A model generated the notes under the pieces. It worked only from the letters and a program-made list of their open reading frames with translations. It did not search any database and was not told where the DNA came from. From the NCBI GenBank assembly GCA_020025275.1, contig JAHHSI010000001.1, positions 131,784-195,783 on the forward strand: a DNA stretch of 64,000 nucleotides, written 5' to 3'. The stretch is from Oscillospiraceae bacterium. Its GTDB lineage: Bacteria > Bacillota > Clostridia > Oscillospirales > Oscillospiraceae. Shown one piece after another: positions 23,791 through 32,733 of this stretch (position 1 is its first letter; the number at the start of each line of letters is the position of its first letter). A program made the translations under genes and the position numbers.

Positions 23791-25582
23791 GTGTTTGACC
23801 GCCTTTCGGTAGGGTGATGATGGCCGTGGTGCCACGGCCGGGGCAGCTGCGGATGTCTAATTTGGCGCTGCACATAACGTTCAGGCGCTCACGTACATTC
23901 TGGATGCCGATGTGGACACGCTCCGGCTGCGGCGGCAGGGCGGGGTCAAAGCCCACGCCGTCATCTTCCACAATGATCTCGAACCGGTCCTCATATTCCT
24001 CAGAACCGATGACCACCGTGCCGCCGCCCGGTTTTTTGAAGATCCCGTGCTTGACGGCGTTTTCCACCAGCGGCTGCACCGACAGGGCCGGAACGGTGAA
24101 ATCAATGGCGTGGATGTGGAATTCATAGACCAGCTCGTCCTCGGAGGACATTTTCTCCAAGGCCAGATAGGTCCGAATGTGCTGCAGCTCGGTTGCAAAG
24201 GGAATGGGCGTTTTTTGGCGCAGGGAGCTTAGGTTCATCCGCAGATAATCGGAGAAATCCCCGATGGCCTTCTGGGCCTTGGGGGGGTCTTTCCCGCAGA
24301 GGTAGTAGATGGACCCCAGAGCGTTATAGAGAAAATGGGGCTGGATTTGGCTCATGGCCGCATCGAACTGGCTTTCCGCCAGCTGGGCCTCCAGCTGCTT
24401 GGCCCGGGCCGCGGCCTTATACGTAGAGGGGACGCGCTGCAGAATCCAGAGGATCTTCAGCATAAACAGCAGATAGAAGGCGATCTTTGTCAGAGCGCCC
24501 TGAGAGAGCGAAGGGATACGGATGTTGAGCAGATCCAGTAAAATAGCGCTCAGTAGCAGGAGACTGCTGAAGAGCAGATAGTAGGGCATGGCGGCGTTAT
24601 GCCACTCCAACAGACACAGGGCGAAAAAACAGGCGGACAGGAATACCTGCCACGGGACCCAGAATACGGCGGCGTCATAGAGGGGTGTGCCCCGCAACAG
24701 GGAAATAAGAATGAGTCCGGCCACGATGCACTGGCAGCAGGTGGCCAGCACGGCAGCGGCTGTCTTCCGCCAGCCGGTCAGACACTCGATGATGTGCAGG
24801 TGGATGAAGAGGGCCGCCAGCATGGCGCACAGGATGTGCAGCGTGGCGCAGAAGGTGGGCGAGGGCCCATGCAGCGACAAAAGCGGCAGGTCCGACATCA
24901 GGAACGCTCCGGAAAAAAGACACACGGCGCCCCATTTCCACTGGCTCACCCCTAAGGGGAAGTGGGCGGTGCAGGACACCAGCGCCACGCCGAACAGAGC
25001 AAATGCCACCAAGATCACCGCCGTGGCCATCAGCAGTCCCGGGCGGCTGTGTTCTTCCAACAGGGAGCTGAGAGAGGCAAAAGGACCGGCGCAGAGGGAG
25101 GAGAAGAAGTTGTGGTAGGCGTTGGAATTTCCGGCCTCATGCAGGTTGTAGAGCTGGATCTCCACCAGATCATCCGTGGTGTAGGTGTTCCGGACGGTCC
25201 AGGTGTACCACGCTTTGCCACAGAGCTGCCGGCGCAGCAGCGGATCTTCCAGACATTCCATGCGCTGGGAGTAGATGGGCTGGCCGTTGACGGAGATCGT
25301 TACGGCCAGATGGTCCAGCAGGAAATGGAGCTGTGTCCCGGAATAGATGTTCCGGGGCAGATGGCCCCGGAAGGACAGGGGGCCGTGAAAGGCGGGCAGA
25401 GGCATATCGTCGGACAGTTCCTGCCACCGGCTGCCGTTGATGCTGTACTCTCCCTCCAGAGTATCAAAATATAAAGGAGCGGTTTGCGTGTTGCGGCTCT
25501 GCCGAAGGGAAAAGAACAGCGAAAGAGCGCACAGCCCCAGCAGCAGAAGCAGCAGGACGGATTGCAGGGATGGGCGTTTCAA
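23771..25582 (-). CDS. 7TMR-DISM/LytS-like sensor histidine kinase
   Basis: 603-residue kinase. After an N-terminal membrane anchor there is an extracytoplasmic beta-rich domain (about 40-175) resembling the 7TMR-DISM extracellular domain, often a ligand or carbohydrate sensor. Seven membrane segments follow (about 180-385). The cytoplasmic part has the His_kinase motif IQPHFLYNALGSI with the phospho-acceptor His, the N box PLVENAVKHG, and G-box segments DDGVGFD and HIGIQNVRERL. The gene starts at 25582 and overlaps its regulator gene. The signal is unknown. Confidence 0.88.
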   Translation of the reverse strand: MKRPSLQSVLLLLLLGLCALSLFFSLRQSRNTQTAPLYFDTLEGEYSINGSRWQELSDDMPLPAFHGPLSFRGHLPRNIYSGTQLHFLLDHLAVTISVNGQPIYSQRMECLEDPLLRRQLCGKAWYTWTVRNTYTTDDLVEIQLYNLHEAGNSNAYHNFFSSLCAGPFASLSSLLEEHSRPGLLMATAVILVAFALFGVALVSCTAHFPLGVSQWKWGAVCLFSGAFLMSDLPLLSLHGPSPTFCATLHILCAMLAALFIHLHIIECLTGWRKTAAAVLATCCQCIVAGLILISLLRGTPLYDAAVFWVPWQVFLSACFFALCLLEWHNAAMPYYLLFSSLLLLSAILLDLLNIRIPSLSQGALTKIAFYLLFMLKILWILQRVPSTYKAAARAKQLEAQLAESQFDAAMSQIQPHFLYNALGSIYYLCGKDPPKAQKAIGDFSDYLRMNLSSLRQKTPIPFATELQHIRTYLALEKMSSEDELVYEFHIHAIDFTVPALSVQPLVENAVKHGIFKKPGGGTVVIGSEEYEDRFEIIVEDDGVGFDPALPPQPERVHIGIQNVRERLNVMCSAKLDIRSCPGRGTTAIITLPKGGQTHEDPGC

Positions 25583-25730
25583 GGCACAGACCTCCTCTCA
25601 GGCATCCTGACAGAGGAACCTGCAGGAGCATATATCATCTATTATAACAGGGTTTGCGGGAAAATCCTACATAAAATTCGAAGGAAAACGGAGGCGGAGC
25701 GCTGATGCCTGTGCCGCAGAGGATTGATGC

Positions 25731-25759
25731 TTTGCAAGGGTGGAAAAGTGTGCTATACT
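25731..25759 (+). promoter_or_regulatory. Promoter of pdxK
   Basis: TTTGCA, a 17-base spacer and TATACT with a TGC extension, 47 bases upstream of the pdxK ATG. Confidence 0.7.
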
Positions 25760-25805
25760 GCTGTTGAAACAAACGGCAGTGAACAAACGATGTGAGGGTG
25801 CGAGT

Positions 25806-26642
25806 ATGAAACGTGTGGCAAGTATTCAGGATATTTCCTGTCTGGGGCGCTGCTCCTTGACGGTGGCGCTGCCGGTGCTGTCGGCCATGGCCGTGGAATG
25901 TGCCGTGATCCCTACGGCCGTACTGAGTACCCATACGGAATTCCCGGACTTTGTCTCCCGCGACCTGACCGATCGCATCTTGCCGGTGGCCAGGCACTGG
26001 AAACAGCAGGGGATCTCACTGGATGCCGTCTACACCGGCTATATGGCCACGCCGGAGCAGGCCGAGCAGATCTGCGCAGCATTCGACCTGCTGCGGGGGG
26101 AGAGAACGCAGCTGTTCGTGGATCCGGCCATGGCCGATCATGGCCGGCTGTACGCCACGTTTCAGGAGGATTTCCCGGCCAGCATGGCCAAGATATGCCG
26201 CCGGGCCGATGTGGTTCTGCCCAATCTGACCGAGGCCTGTCTACTGACCGATACGCCGTATCGGGAGGACTACGGCGAGGAGGAGCTGCGGCGCCTGCTG
26301 CGCCGTCTGACGGATCTGGGGGCTCGGTGCGCCGCCATCACCGGAGTGTCCCTGCGGCCCGGTGAACTGGGGGTCATGTCCTATGACCGGCAGCGTGACC
26401 GCTATTTTTCCTATTTCAACGAGAAGATCCCCGTCCACTACTCCGGCACCGGTGATATCTTTGCCTCCGTGACGGTGGGCGGCGTGATGCGGGGAGCATC
26501 GCTGGAGGAGGCGTTGGCACTGGCGGTGGATTTTGTGCTCCACTGCATCCGGCTCACCCGTGCCGATCCGGAAGCCCCGCACTACGGGGTGGAGTTTGAG
26601 AGGGCGCTGCCCATGCTGTGGGAGCGTCTGGGCCCCTTGTGA
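25806..26642 (+). CDS. pdxK: Pyridoxal/pyridoxamine kinase
   Basis: 278-residue ribokinase-fold enzyme that phosphorylates pyridoxal, pyridoxine or pyridoxamine for PLP salvage. The N-terminus SIQDISCLGRCSLTVALPVL and the AVIPTAVLSTHTEF segment are typical of the PdxK/PdxY group, as is the C-terminal anion hole GTGDIFASVTVGG with the catalytic Asp. TGAGGG precedes the ATG. It is followed by prfB but separated by its own promoter. Confidence 0.9.
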   Translation: MKRVASIQDISCLGRCSLTVALPVLSAMAVECAVIPTAVLSTHTEFPDFVSRDLTDRILPVARHWKQQGISLDAVYTGYMATPEQAEQICAAFDLLRGERTQLFVDPAMADHGRLYATFQEDFPASMAKICRRADVVLPNLTEACLLTDTPYREDYGEEELRRLLRRLTDLGARCAAITGVSLRPGELGVMSYDRQRDRYFSYFNEKIPVHYSGTGDIFASVTVGGVMRGASLEEALALAVDFVLHCIRLTRADPEAPHYGVEFERALPMLWERLGPL

Positions 26643-26717
26643 GGGACTGCGCCATCGTTCCACGCCGGTATGCCGTGGGGGATATACCGGTGTTGATGGA
26701 AAAATCGCACTTTCATC

Positions 26718-26746
26718 TTTACAAAATCGGCTTTCACGGGTATAAT
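26718..26746 (+). promoter_or_regulatory. Promoter of prfB
   Basis: TTTACA, a 17-base spacer and TATAAT, 40 bases before the prfB ATG. Confidence 0.8.
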
Positions 26747-26786
26747 AAGGTGGTTAAGGAAATATTTCTTGAAGGAGACACCAAGT

Positions 26787-27911
26787 ATGGCAGTCATTGA
26801 ATACGATGAATATAAACAAAAGCTGCTGGCACTGGAGCCGGGGCTGAAGGAACTGGAAAAGGCGCTGGGGATCCCCAAGGCACGGGAAGAGCTGTCTGAG
26901 CTCCAGCAGGAGACGGAGCAGGAGGGCTTCTGGAACGATCTGGAGCGCTCGCAGAAGGTCTCCCGGCAGATCAAGCGTCTGGAAAACAAGGTGAAAAAGC
27001 ACGACCGTCTGGTCTCGGAGTGGGAGGACACCCTGACCCTGTGCGAAATGGCGCAGGAGGAAGATGACGACTCCCTGCTGGAGGACGTGACCGGTGCCTA
27101 TGATGCCCTGGAAAAAGAGATGAGCGAGCGCCGACTGGCCGCCCTGCTCAACGGAGAGTATGACGCCAACAACGCCATTTTGACTTTCCATGCCGGTGCC
27201 GGCGGCACCGAGGCTCAGGACTGGGCCAGTATGCTCTACCGGATGTATACCCGCTGGGCGGAGCGCCACGGCTACACCTATCAGCTGTTGGACTACGAGG
27301 CCGGCGACGAGGCGGGGATCAAGAGTGCCACCATCCTCATTGAGGGCGAGAATGCCTATGGCTATCTCAAGAGCGAGAACGGCGTTCACCGTCTGGTGCG
27401 TGTTTCCCCCTTTGACGCCAATGCACGTCGCCAGACCAGCTTTGCTGCGCTGGAGGTCATGCCGGAGATGCCCGATGACAGCGACATCGAGATCCGGCCC
27501 GACGAGATCGAGATGCAGGCCTGCCGCTCCTCCGGCGCCGGCGGTCAGCACATCAACAAGACCTCCTCTGCGGTGCGTCTGACGCACCTGCCCACCGGTA
27601 TCGTGGTGTTCTGCCAAACGGAGCGCAGCCAGTTCCAGAACCGGGACAACGCCATGAAGATGCTCAAGGCCAAGCTGGTGGAGCTGAAGATCCAGCAGCA
27701 CGCCGAGAAGATCTCCGACATCAAGGGCGTTCAGATGAAGATCGAGTGGGGCAGCCAGATCCGCTCTTATGTGTTCATGCCCTATACGCTGGCCAAGGAC
27801 ACCCGCACCGGCTATGAAATGGGCAACATTCAGGCCGTGATGGACGGCGATATTGATGGGTTTATCAACGCCTACCTGACCGCTGCGGCCAACGGCGAAC
27901 TGAAAAAATAA
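26787..27911 (+). CDS. prfB: Peptide chain release factor 2
   Basis: 374-residue release factor that recognises UAA and UGA stop codons. The codon-recognition motif SPF (RVSPFDANARRQTSF) and the catalytic GGQ (GAGGQHINKTS) are present. The gene is read in a single frame from the ATG at 26787, which has AAGGAGA 8 bases upstream. The in-frame TGA and +1 frameshift that control RF2 in many bacteria are absent; the region where they would lie encodes LEKALGIPKAREELSEL without interruption. A terminator follows closely. Confidence 0.96.
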   Translation: MAVIEYDEYKQKLLALEPGLKELEKALGIPKAREELSELQQETEQEGFWNDLERSQKVSRQIKRLENKVKKHDRLVSEWEDTLTLCEMAQEEDDDSLLEDVTGAYDALEKEMSERRLAALLNGEYDANNAILTFHAGAGGTEAQDWASMLYRMYTRWAERHGYTYQLLDYEAGDEAGIKSATILIEGENAYGYLKSENGVHRLVRVSPFDANARRQTSFAALEVMPEMPDDSDIEIRPDEIEMQACRSSGAGGQHINKTSSAVRLTHLPTGIVVFCQTERSQFQNRDNAMKMLKAKLVELKIQQHAEKISDIKGVQMKIEWGSQIRSYVFMPYTLAKDTRTGYEMGNIQAVMDGDIDGFINAYLTAAANGELKK

Positions 27912-27922
27912 GGAAACAAGAG

Positions 27923-27950
27923 GGGCCGTCCGCAGGACGGCCCTTTTTTA
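27923..27950 (+). terminator. Terminator of prfB
   Basis: GGGCCGTCC-GCA-GGACGGCCC followed by TTTTTT. Confidence 0.95.
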
Positions 27951-27968
27951 CGAAAGGGAGAAACGGCT

Positions 27969-28634
27969 GTGATTCGCTGCATTTTATTTGACATGGACGG
28001 GGTGCTGATGGACTCCGAACGGCTTCATTTCCAACTCTGGCACAGAATTTTTGCCGACTGCGGCGTGGAGGTGGCGTTCGAGACGTACCAACACTGTATC
28101 GGTTCCAATCTGGACGCGTTGTTTATCATGGTCCGGCAGGCCTACGGCGTGGATCTGGATGCACAGCGGGAGGCTTTGCAGCGGCGGTTTTTTGCCGATA
28201 AGGAGGCGTTCCTGCGCCGCCATGGGATCCCGGAGATCCCCAAAGTCAGGGAGACGGTGCGCCAGCTGCACCGCTGGGGCTATCGTATGGCGGTAGCCTC
28301 CTCCTCCACGCCGGCGGAGATCCGCCAGTGTGTGACGTATCTGGGGCTGGAGGATTGCTTCGAGGCCCTCTGCAGCGGCATCCATGCACCACGGCCCAAG
28401 CCGGCGCCGGATGTGTTTTTGATGGCGGCGGAGGTCTTGGGTGTTTCGCCGGAGACGTGTCTGGTGATCGAGGACTCCCGCAACGGGACACGGGCCGCCC
28501 AAGCGGCCGGGATGTGCTGCTGGGGATTCGAGAACCCCTCCAGCGGCCGACAGGACCTGTCGGCGGCCCAGTGGCGGTTTCAGGATTTTGATCAGCTGCG
28601 CCGGCGGGTGCAGCATTTGCGGGAAACAGAATAG
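27969..28634 (+). CDS. HAD-family phosphatase/phosphomutase
   Basis: 221-residue HAD-superfamily enzyme of the beta-phosphoglucomutase-like group with a helical cap. Motif I is DMDGVLMDSE near residue 8, motif II is VASSS, motif III has the Lys in PRPKPAPDVF, and motif IV is IEDSRNG. The GTG start has AAAGGGAG 9 bases upstream. The substrate may be a sugar phosphate; nothing in the context fixes it. Confidence 0.88.
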   Translation: MIRCILFDMDGVLMDSERLHFQLWHRIFADCGVEVAFETYQHCIGSNLDALFIMVRQAYGVDLDAQREALQRRFFADKEAFLRRHGIPEIPKVRETVRQLHRWGYRMAVASSSTPAEIRQCVTYLGLEDCFEALCSGIHAPRPKPAPDVFLMAAEVLGVSPETCLVIEDSRNGTRAAQAAGMCCWGFENPSSGRQDLSAAQWRFQDFDQLRRRVQHLRETE

Positions 28635-28642
28635 AACGATTC

Positions 28643-28675
28643 AGGGAGAGAAGCGGCCGCTTTTCTCCCTTTTTT
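28643..28675 (+). terminator. Terminator of the HAD gene
   Basis: AGGGAGAGAAGCGGCCGCTTTTCTCCCT folds into one stem and a T tract follows. Confidence 0.9.
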
Positions 28676-28721
28676 CGAGCCTATGCAACCATTCTTCACA
28701 AAAAGTTAACTACCACACCTA

Positions 28722-28750
28722 TTTACTTTTATGAGTTGGCAGTTTATAAT
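28722..28750 (+). promoter_or_regulatory. Promoter of the busR-opuC operon
   Basis: TTTACT, a 17-base spacer and TATAAT, 36 bases before the regulator ATG. The perfect palindrome AGTTAACT lies 11 bases upstream of the -35 and could be part of an operator, but no known site was matched. Confidence 0.7.
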
Positions 28751-28786
28751 AAGAGAAGCTCAATACATAGGACAGGTGGCATGAAC

Positions 28787-29434
28787 ATGAAACAGACAGT
28801 AGTTCCGTCCCAATATCTGCAGATTGCGCTGGATGTGGCGCGGCGTGTGGCACGGGGAGAGCTGAACGAAGGCGAGCGGATCTACGGACGCTCCGTCATG
28901 GCGTCGGAGTATAATGTCTCCCCGGAGACGATCCGACGGGCGCTGCGGCTGCTGGCGGACATGAAGGTGGTGGAGGTAAAGCCCCAGAGCGGTGTGGTGG
29001 TCCTCTCGGCCGACAGTGCGCGGCGCTACATCGAGAATTTTGAGGACAGCACCGACGTGCGGGCGCTCAAGGGCCAGATGGATGCGCTGATGAAGGAATA
29101 TGAGGATCTGCACCGGCGCATGGAGCGGACCATGGCGGCACTTCTGAAGGGACGGGAGACCTTCGCTTCGGAGGAACCGCTGCCGAATTACGAGGTGGAG
29201 GTGCCCGGCGGATCGCCGCTGGTGGGTAAAAGCATCGGTACGCTGAAGTTCTGGCAGGCTACTGGAGGGACCATCGTGGGCATCCGCCGTGGGCAGAAGG
29301 TGATTCTATCCCCGGGCCCCTATGCCGAACTCTATGACGGGGATGTGATCGTACTGGTAGGTACGCCGGAGGCTGCGGAAGCGGCACGGCATTTAGTGGC
29401 AGTAAAGGAGGAAAAGGGCAGTGATTCAGTTTGA
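28787..29434 (+). CDS. busR: BusR-like GntR regulator with RCK_C domain
   Basis: 215-residue regulator. A GntR winged helix (residues 10-75, VMASEYNVSPETIRRALRLL) is joined by a coiled coil (90-125) to a C-terminal RCK_C/TrkA_C domain (133-207). This arrangement is that of BusR, which represses an osmolyte ABC transporter of lactococci and streptococci when its RCK_C domain binds cyclic-di-AMP. The same logic is implied here, because the next three genes encode an OpuC-type glycine betaine/carnitine importer, and the regulator stop overlaps the first of them by 14 bases. The start at 28787 is preferred to ATG 28781 because AGGTGG is then 7 bases away. c-di-AMP binding is inferred. Confidence 0.85.
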   Translation: MKQTVVPSQYLQIALDVARRVARGELNEGERIYGRSVMASEYNVSPETIRRALRLLADMKVVEVKPQSGVVVLSADSARRYIENFEDSTDVRALKGQMDALMKEYEDLHRRMERTMAALLKGRETFASEEPLPNYEVEVPGGSPLVGKSIGTLKFWQATGGTIVGIRRGQKVILSPGPYAELYDGDVIVLVGTPEAAEAARHLVAVKEEKGSDSV

Positions 29435-30533
29435 ACACGTGTGCAAAAGCTATGGCAAGACCCCGATTTTAAAGGACCTGAATTTTACCATTGAGGACGG
29501 ACAGTTCGTGGTGCTCATTGGGCCTTCGGGCTGCGGCAAGACCACGACGCTCAAGACCATCAACCGACTGATCGATATTGATTCCGGCACGATATCCATT
29601 GACGGAAAAAATATTTACGACGAGGACAAGGTGACGCTGCGCCGCCACATCGGCTATGTGATCCAGCAGATCGGACTGTTCCCCAATATGACTGTGGCCC
29701 AGAACATCTGTGTGGTGCCCAAGCTGCTGAAATACGACAAGGGCCGCTGCGATGAGATCGTCAAGGATCTTTTGAAACTGGTCCACATGGAGGCCTATGC
29801 AGACAAGTATCCGGCGGAGCTGTCCGGCGGACAGCAGCAGCGCATCGGCGTTCTGCGGGCTCTGGCGGCATCGCCCCCTATCGTGCTGATGGACGAGCCG
29901 TTCAGCGCGCTGGACCCGGTGACTCGGGAGAGCCTGCAGGACGAGGTGAAGCACCTGCAGCAGGCGCTCCACAAGACCATCATCTTTGTCAGCCACGATA
30001 TGGATGAGGCGCTGAAGCTGGCCGATGTGATCCTCTTCCTCAATGGCGGAGAGATCGAGCAAATGGCCTCCCCCGAGGAGATGCTGGAAAATCCGGCCAG
30101 CGATCTGGTACGCAGCTTTTTGGGCAAGCGGGCCACCGGCACATCGGCGCCGTCCACGGTGGACGCCTTTATGCGGACCAATATCCGCACCGTACAGCAA
30201 AACCGCGGCGTTCTGGAGTGCGCCGAGCGCATGGCCCGGTCCAGCGTGGATACACTGCTGGTGACCGATGAAAAGGGGCGCTATAAGGGTACGGTGTCCA
30301 TCGGCGACATCCGCCGCTGGGGCCGTGAGCTGCACACCATTGAGCCGTTGGTGCGCCAGACCGCCCGGATCGCACGGGTGGGCGATGACGCACGGGAGAG
30401 TTTTGACTATCTGCTGGACTCCAATGCCCCCTACGTGGTGGTGCTGCGGGAGGACGATACCATTGCCGGTATTGTCACCAAGACCAGTGTGGCCCGCTCT
30501 GTGGCGGAGAACCTCTGGGGGGATGCGGAATGA
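29421..30533 (+). CDS. opuCA: Osmoprotectant ABC transporter ATP-binding protein with CBS domains
   Basis: 370-residue ATPase of the OpuCA/ProV type. Walker A is GPSGCGKTT, the signature LSGGQQQR, Walker B VLMDEPFSALDP and the switch His in VSHDMDEA. A tandem CBS pair occupies about residues 250-365, as in family members that sense ionic strength or nucleotides. The GTG start at 29421 lies inside the regulator gene. It couples to two permease genes through ATGA overlaps. Confidence 0.93.
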   Translation: MIQFEHVCKSYGKTPILKDLNFTIEDGQFVVLIGPSGCGKTTTLKTINRLIDIDSGTISIDGKNIYDEDKVTLRRHIGYVIQQIGLFPNMTVAQNICVVPKLLKYDKGRCDEIVKDLLKLVHMEAYADKYPAELSGGQQQRIGVLRALAASPPIVLMDEPFSALDPVTRESLQDEVKHLQQALHKTIIFVSHDMDEALKLADVILFLNGGEIEQMASPEEMLENPASDLVRSFLGKRATGTSAPSTVDAFMRTNIRTVQQNRGVLECAERMARSSVDTLLVTDEKGRYKGTVSIGDIRRWGRELHTIEPLVRQTARIARVGDDARESFDYLLDSNAPYVVVLREDDTIAGIVTKTSVARSVAENLWGDAE

Positions 30534-31174
30534 TCCCGAAACTGTTGGAGACCTACGGCCCCATGTTGGGCAAGGCGGTTCTGGTCCATATCTTCTATGT
30601 GGCGGTGTCCGTGGCCATCGGCTTTATACTGGGGCTGCTGCTGGGGGTCCTTCTCTCCCGTATACCCAAGTGGTCCCACGTGCTTATGCCCATTCTCTCG
30701 GTGTTTCAGACCGTCCCCGGTCTGGTGTTCATCGGTCTTTTGTTTTTGGCACTGGGTATGGTCCCGGCCACGGTGATCATCGCCCTGTCCATCTATGCTA
30801 TGTTCCCGGTGCTGAAAAATACGTATACCGGCCTTGTGAATGTGGAGGACAAATATGTGGAGGCGGCCCGTGGCTGCGGAATGTCCCGCTTCCAGAGCCT
30901 GATGCGGGTGGAGCTGCCGCTGGCCATGCCTACCATCATCGCCGGTGTGCGCATGGCGGCGGTCTACACGGTCTCCTGGGCGGTATTGGCGGCCATGATC
31001 GGTCTGGGCGGTCTGGGCGACTTTGTGTATCAGGGGACGGCGTCCAACAACAACACGCTGATCCTGCTGGGCGCCATTCCTGCGGCGCTGCTGGCCGTGG
31101 TGATCGGTTCGCTCATCGACCTGCTGCAAAAGAAGATCACGCCCCGTGGTATGCGTAAGGGGGTGAGCAAATGA
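30530..31174 (+). CDS. opuCB: Osmoprotectant ABC transporter permease
   Basis: 214-residue membrane permease of the OpuCB/ProW type with about five or six membrane segments and the EAA-type loop EAARGCGMSRFQSLMRVELP. Both ends overlap neighbouring genes by four bases (ATGA). It forms the heterodimeric channel with the permease half of the next protein. Confidence 0.92.
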   Translation: MIPKLLETYGPMLGKAVLVHIFYVAVSVAIGFILGLLLGVLLSRIPKWSHVLMPILSVFQTVPGLVFIGLLFLALGMVPATVIIALSIYAMFPVLKNTYTGLVNVEDKYVEAARGCGMSRFQSLMRVELPLAMPTIIAGVRMAAVYTVSWAVLAAMIGLGGLGDFVYQGTASNNNTLILLGAIPAALLAVVIGSLIDLLQKKITPRGMRKGVSK

Positions 31175-32694
31175 CCGTCTCCCTCGTTTTGGAGCACCTG
31201 TTTCTGGTGTTGGCGGCCTGCATCCTCTCCATCGTGATCGGCCTGCCGCTGGGAATTTTGGCCTATGTCTATCCTAAGGCGCGCGCCGTGATCCTGCGCA
31301 TCGTGGATCTGCTGCAGACTGTCCCGGCGCTGGCGCTGCTGGGCATCCTGATGGTCTTTATGGGGGCGGGCAAGCCCACGGTGATCATCGGCATTACCCT
31401 CTACTCCCTGCTGCCCATCGTGCGCAACACCTGTCTGGGACTGGAAGAGGTGGACCCCGGTGTGCGGGAGGCCGCCCGCGGCATGGGGATGAGCAAAGCC
31501 TATCGCGTGCTGCGTGTGGAATTTCCGCTGGCCTTCCCCACGGTGTTTACCGGTATCCGCATCGCCGTGGTGGGGGCCATCGGTACGGCCGTGTTTGCGG
31601 CCTTTGTAGGCGGCGGCGGACTGGGCAGCGTGATCACCCGGGGCATCCGTGTGCAGGATCTGAGTATGATCCTGAAGGGAACGGGTGCGCTGATGGTGAT
31701 TGCCGTGCTGCTGGATTTCTGCATGAGCCGGTTCGAGGCTTCAATGGCCAAGAGCAGCGGCGGCGGAAAGAAGATGTGGCTGCCTGTCGGCGTACTGCTT
31801 CTGGCGTTTTTGTGCCTGCTGCCTTTTAACATCAAGAGCGGCAGTGACCGGGAGCTGCGCCTCTACGACGGCGACTTCTCCGAGCCGCAGTTGGTCCACC
31901 GGATGATCAAGATGGTGGTGGAGGAGCACACGGACCTCACCGTGACCATACACGACCAGATGTCGCAGGTCAACAACTTCAAGGCCATGGTGGGCAGCAA
32001 CGCCAGCTGTGACATGATGGGGACCTATGACGGCACAGTCCTGACCACCTTCCTTCACAAGGATATTCCGGACATTCCGGAGGGCATGACCCTGCGGGAA
32101 TATGCCACCAAGGAGATCCACGATCAATATCAGATGCGCCTGCTCCAACCCATGGGGTATAACAATACCTACGCCATCGGCGTGCCTCAGGAGCTGGCTG
32201 ACAAGTACCATCTGGAGACCATCAGTGACCTGATCCCGTTGGCACCGCAGCTGCGTTTCGGCGCCGAGCATGACTTCTTTACGCTGGAGGGCAACGCCAA
32301 GTACGGCCCCTTCGTGGAGTTCTACGGGCTCCAGTTCAAGGAGACCTATCCGGTGGATGTGAGCCTGAAGTATGCTGCGGCGGAGAGCGGGACCTTCGAT
32401 GTGGCCATGGTCTTTGCCACCGACGGTCTGAACCGCAAGACGGGACTGAAGATCCTGGAGGACGACCGCCACTTCTTCCCCGATTATATCGGCGGAATCC
32501 TGGTACGGGAGGATGTCTTTGAGCGCTATGCCGAGGAGGCTCCCAACTTGGAGGAGGTCCTCAATATGCTCTCCGGCGTCTTTACCACCGAGGACATGGT
32601 GGATATGACCTATCAGGTGGATGTGGAGGGCCGCTCTGTGGATGACGTGGCCCGGGAGGCTCTGGTGAGCCGCGGGTTGATTTCCGGGTCCTAA
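31171..32694 (+). CDS. opuCC: Osmoprotectant ABC permease fused to substrate-binding domain
   Basis: 507-residue fusion. Residues 1-205 are a permease of the OpuB/C class, with EAARGMGMSKAYRVLRVEFP as the ATPase-contacting loop. A further membrane segment (about 210-230) leads to an OpuAC-type substrate-binding domain (235-505) on the outer face, which should bind glycine betaine, carnitine or choline. The fusion of permease and binding domain is known in this family, for example in gut Firmicutes and lactic acid bacteria. It completes the busR operon and is followed by a terminator. Confidence 0.92.
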   Translation: MTVSLVLEHLFLVLAACILSIVIGLPLGILAYVYPKARAVILRIVDLLQTVPALALLGILMVFMGAGKPTVIIGITLYSLLPIVRNTCLGLEEVDPGVREAARGMGMSKAYRVLRVEFPLAFPTVFTGIRIAVVGAIGTAVFAAFVGGGGLGSVITRGIRVQDLSMILKGTGALMVIAVLLDFCMSRFEASMAKSSGGGKKMWLPVGVLLLAFLCLLPFNIKSGSDRELRLYDGDFSEPQLVHRMIKMVVEEHTDLTVTIHDQMSQVNNFKAMVGSNASCDMMGTYDGTVLTTFLHKDIPDIPEGMTLREYATKEIHDQYQMRLLQPMGYNNTYAIGVPQELADKYHLETISDLIPLAPQLRFGAEHDFFTLEGNAKYGPFVEFYGLQFKETYPVDVSLKYAAAESGTFDVAMVFATDGLNRKTGLKILEDDRHFFPDYIGGILVREDVFERYAEEAPNLEEVLNMLSGVFTTEDMVDMTYQVDVEGRSVDDVAREALVSRGLISGS

Positions 32695-32697
32695 ACG

Positions 32698-32733
32698 AAA
32701 CCCCCGTGGCCATACGGTCCACGGGGGTCTTTC
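32698..32733. terminator. Terminator of the opuC operon
   Basis: CCCCCGTGG and CCACGGGGG flank a 9-base loop, and TCTTTCT follows. It sits between two convergent genes. Confidence 0.88.
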
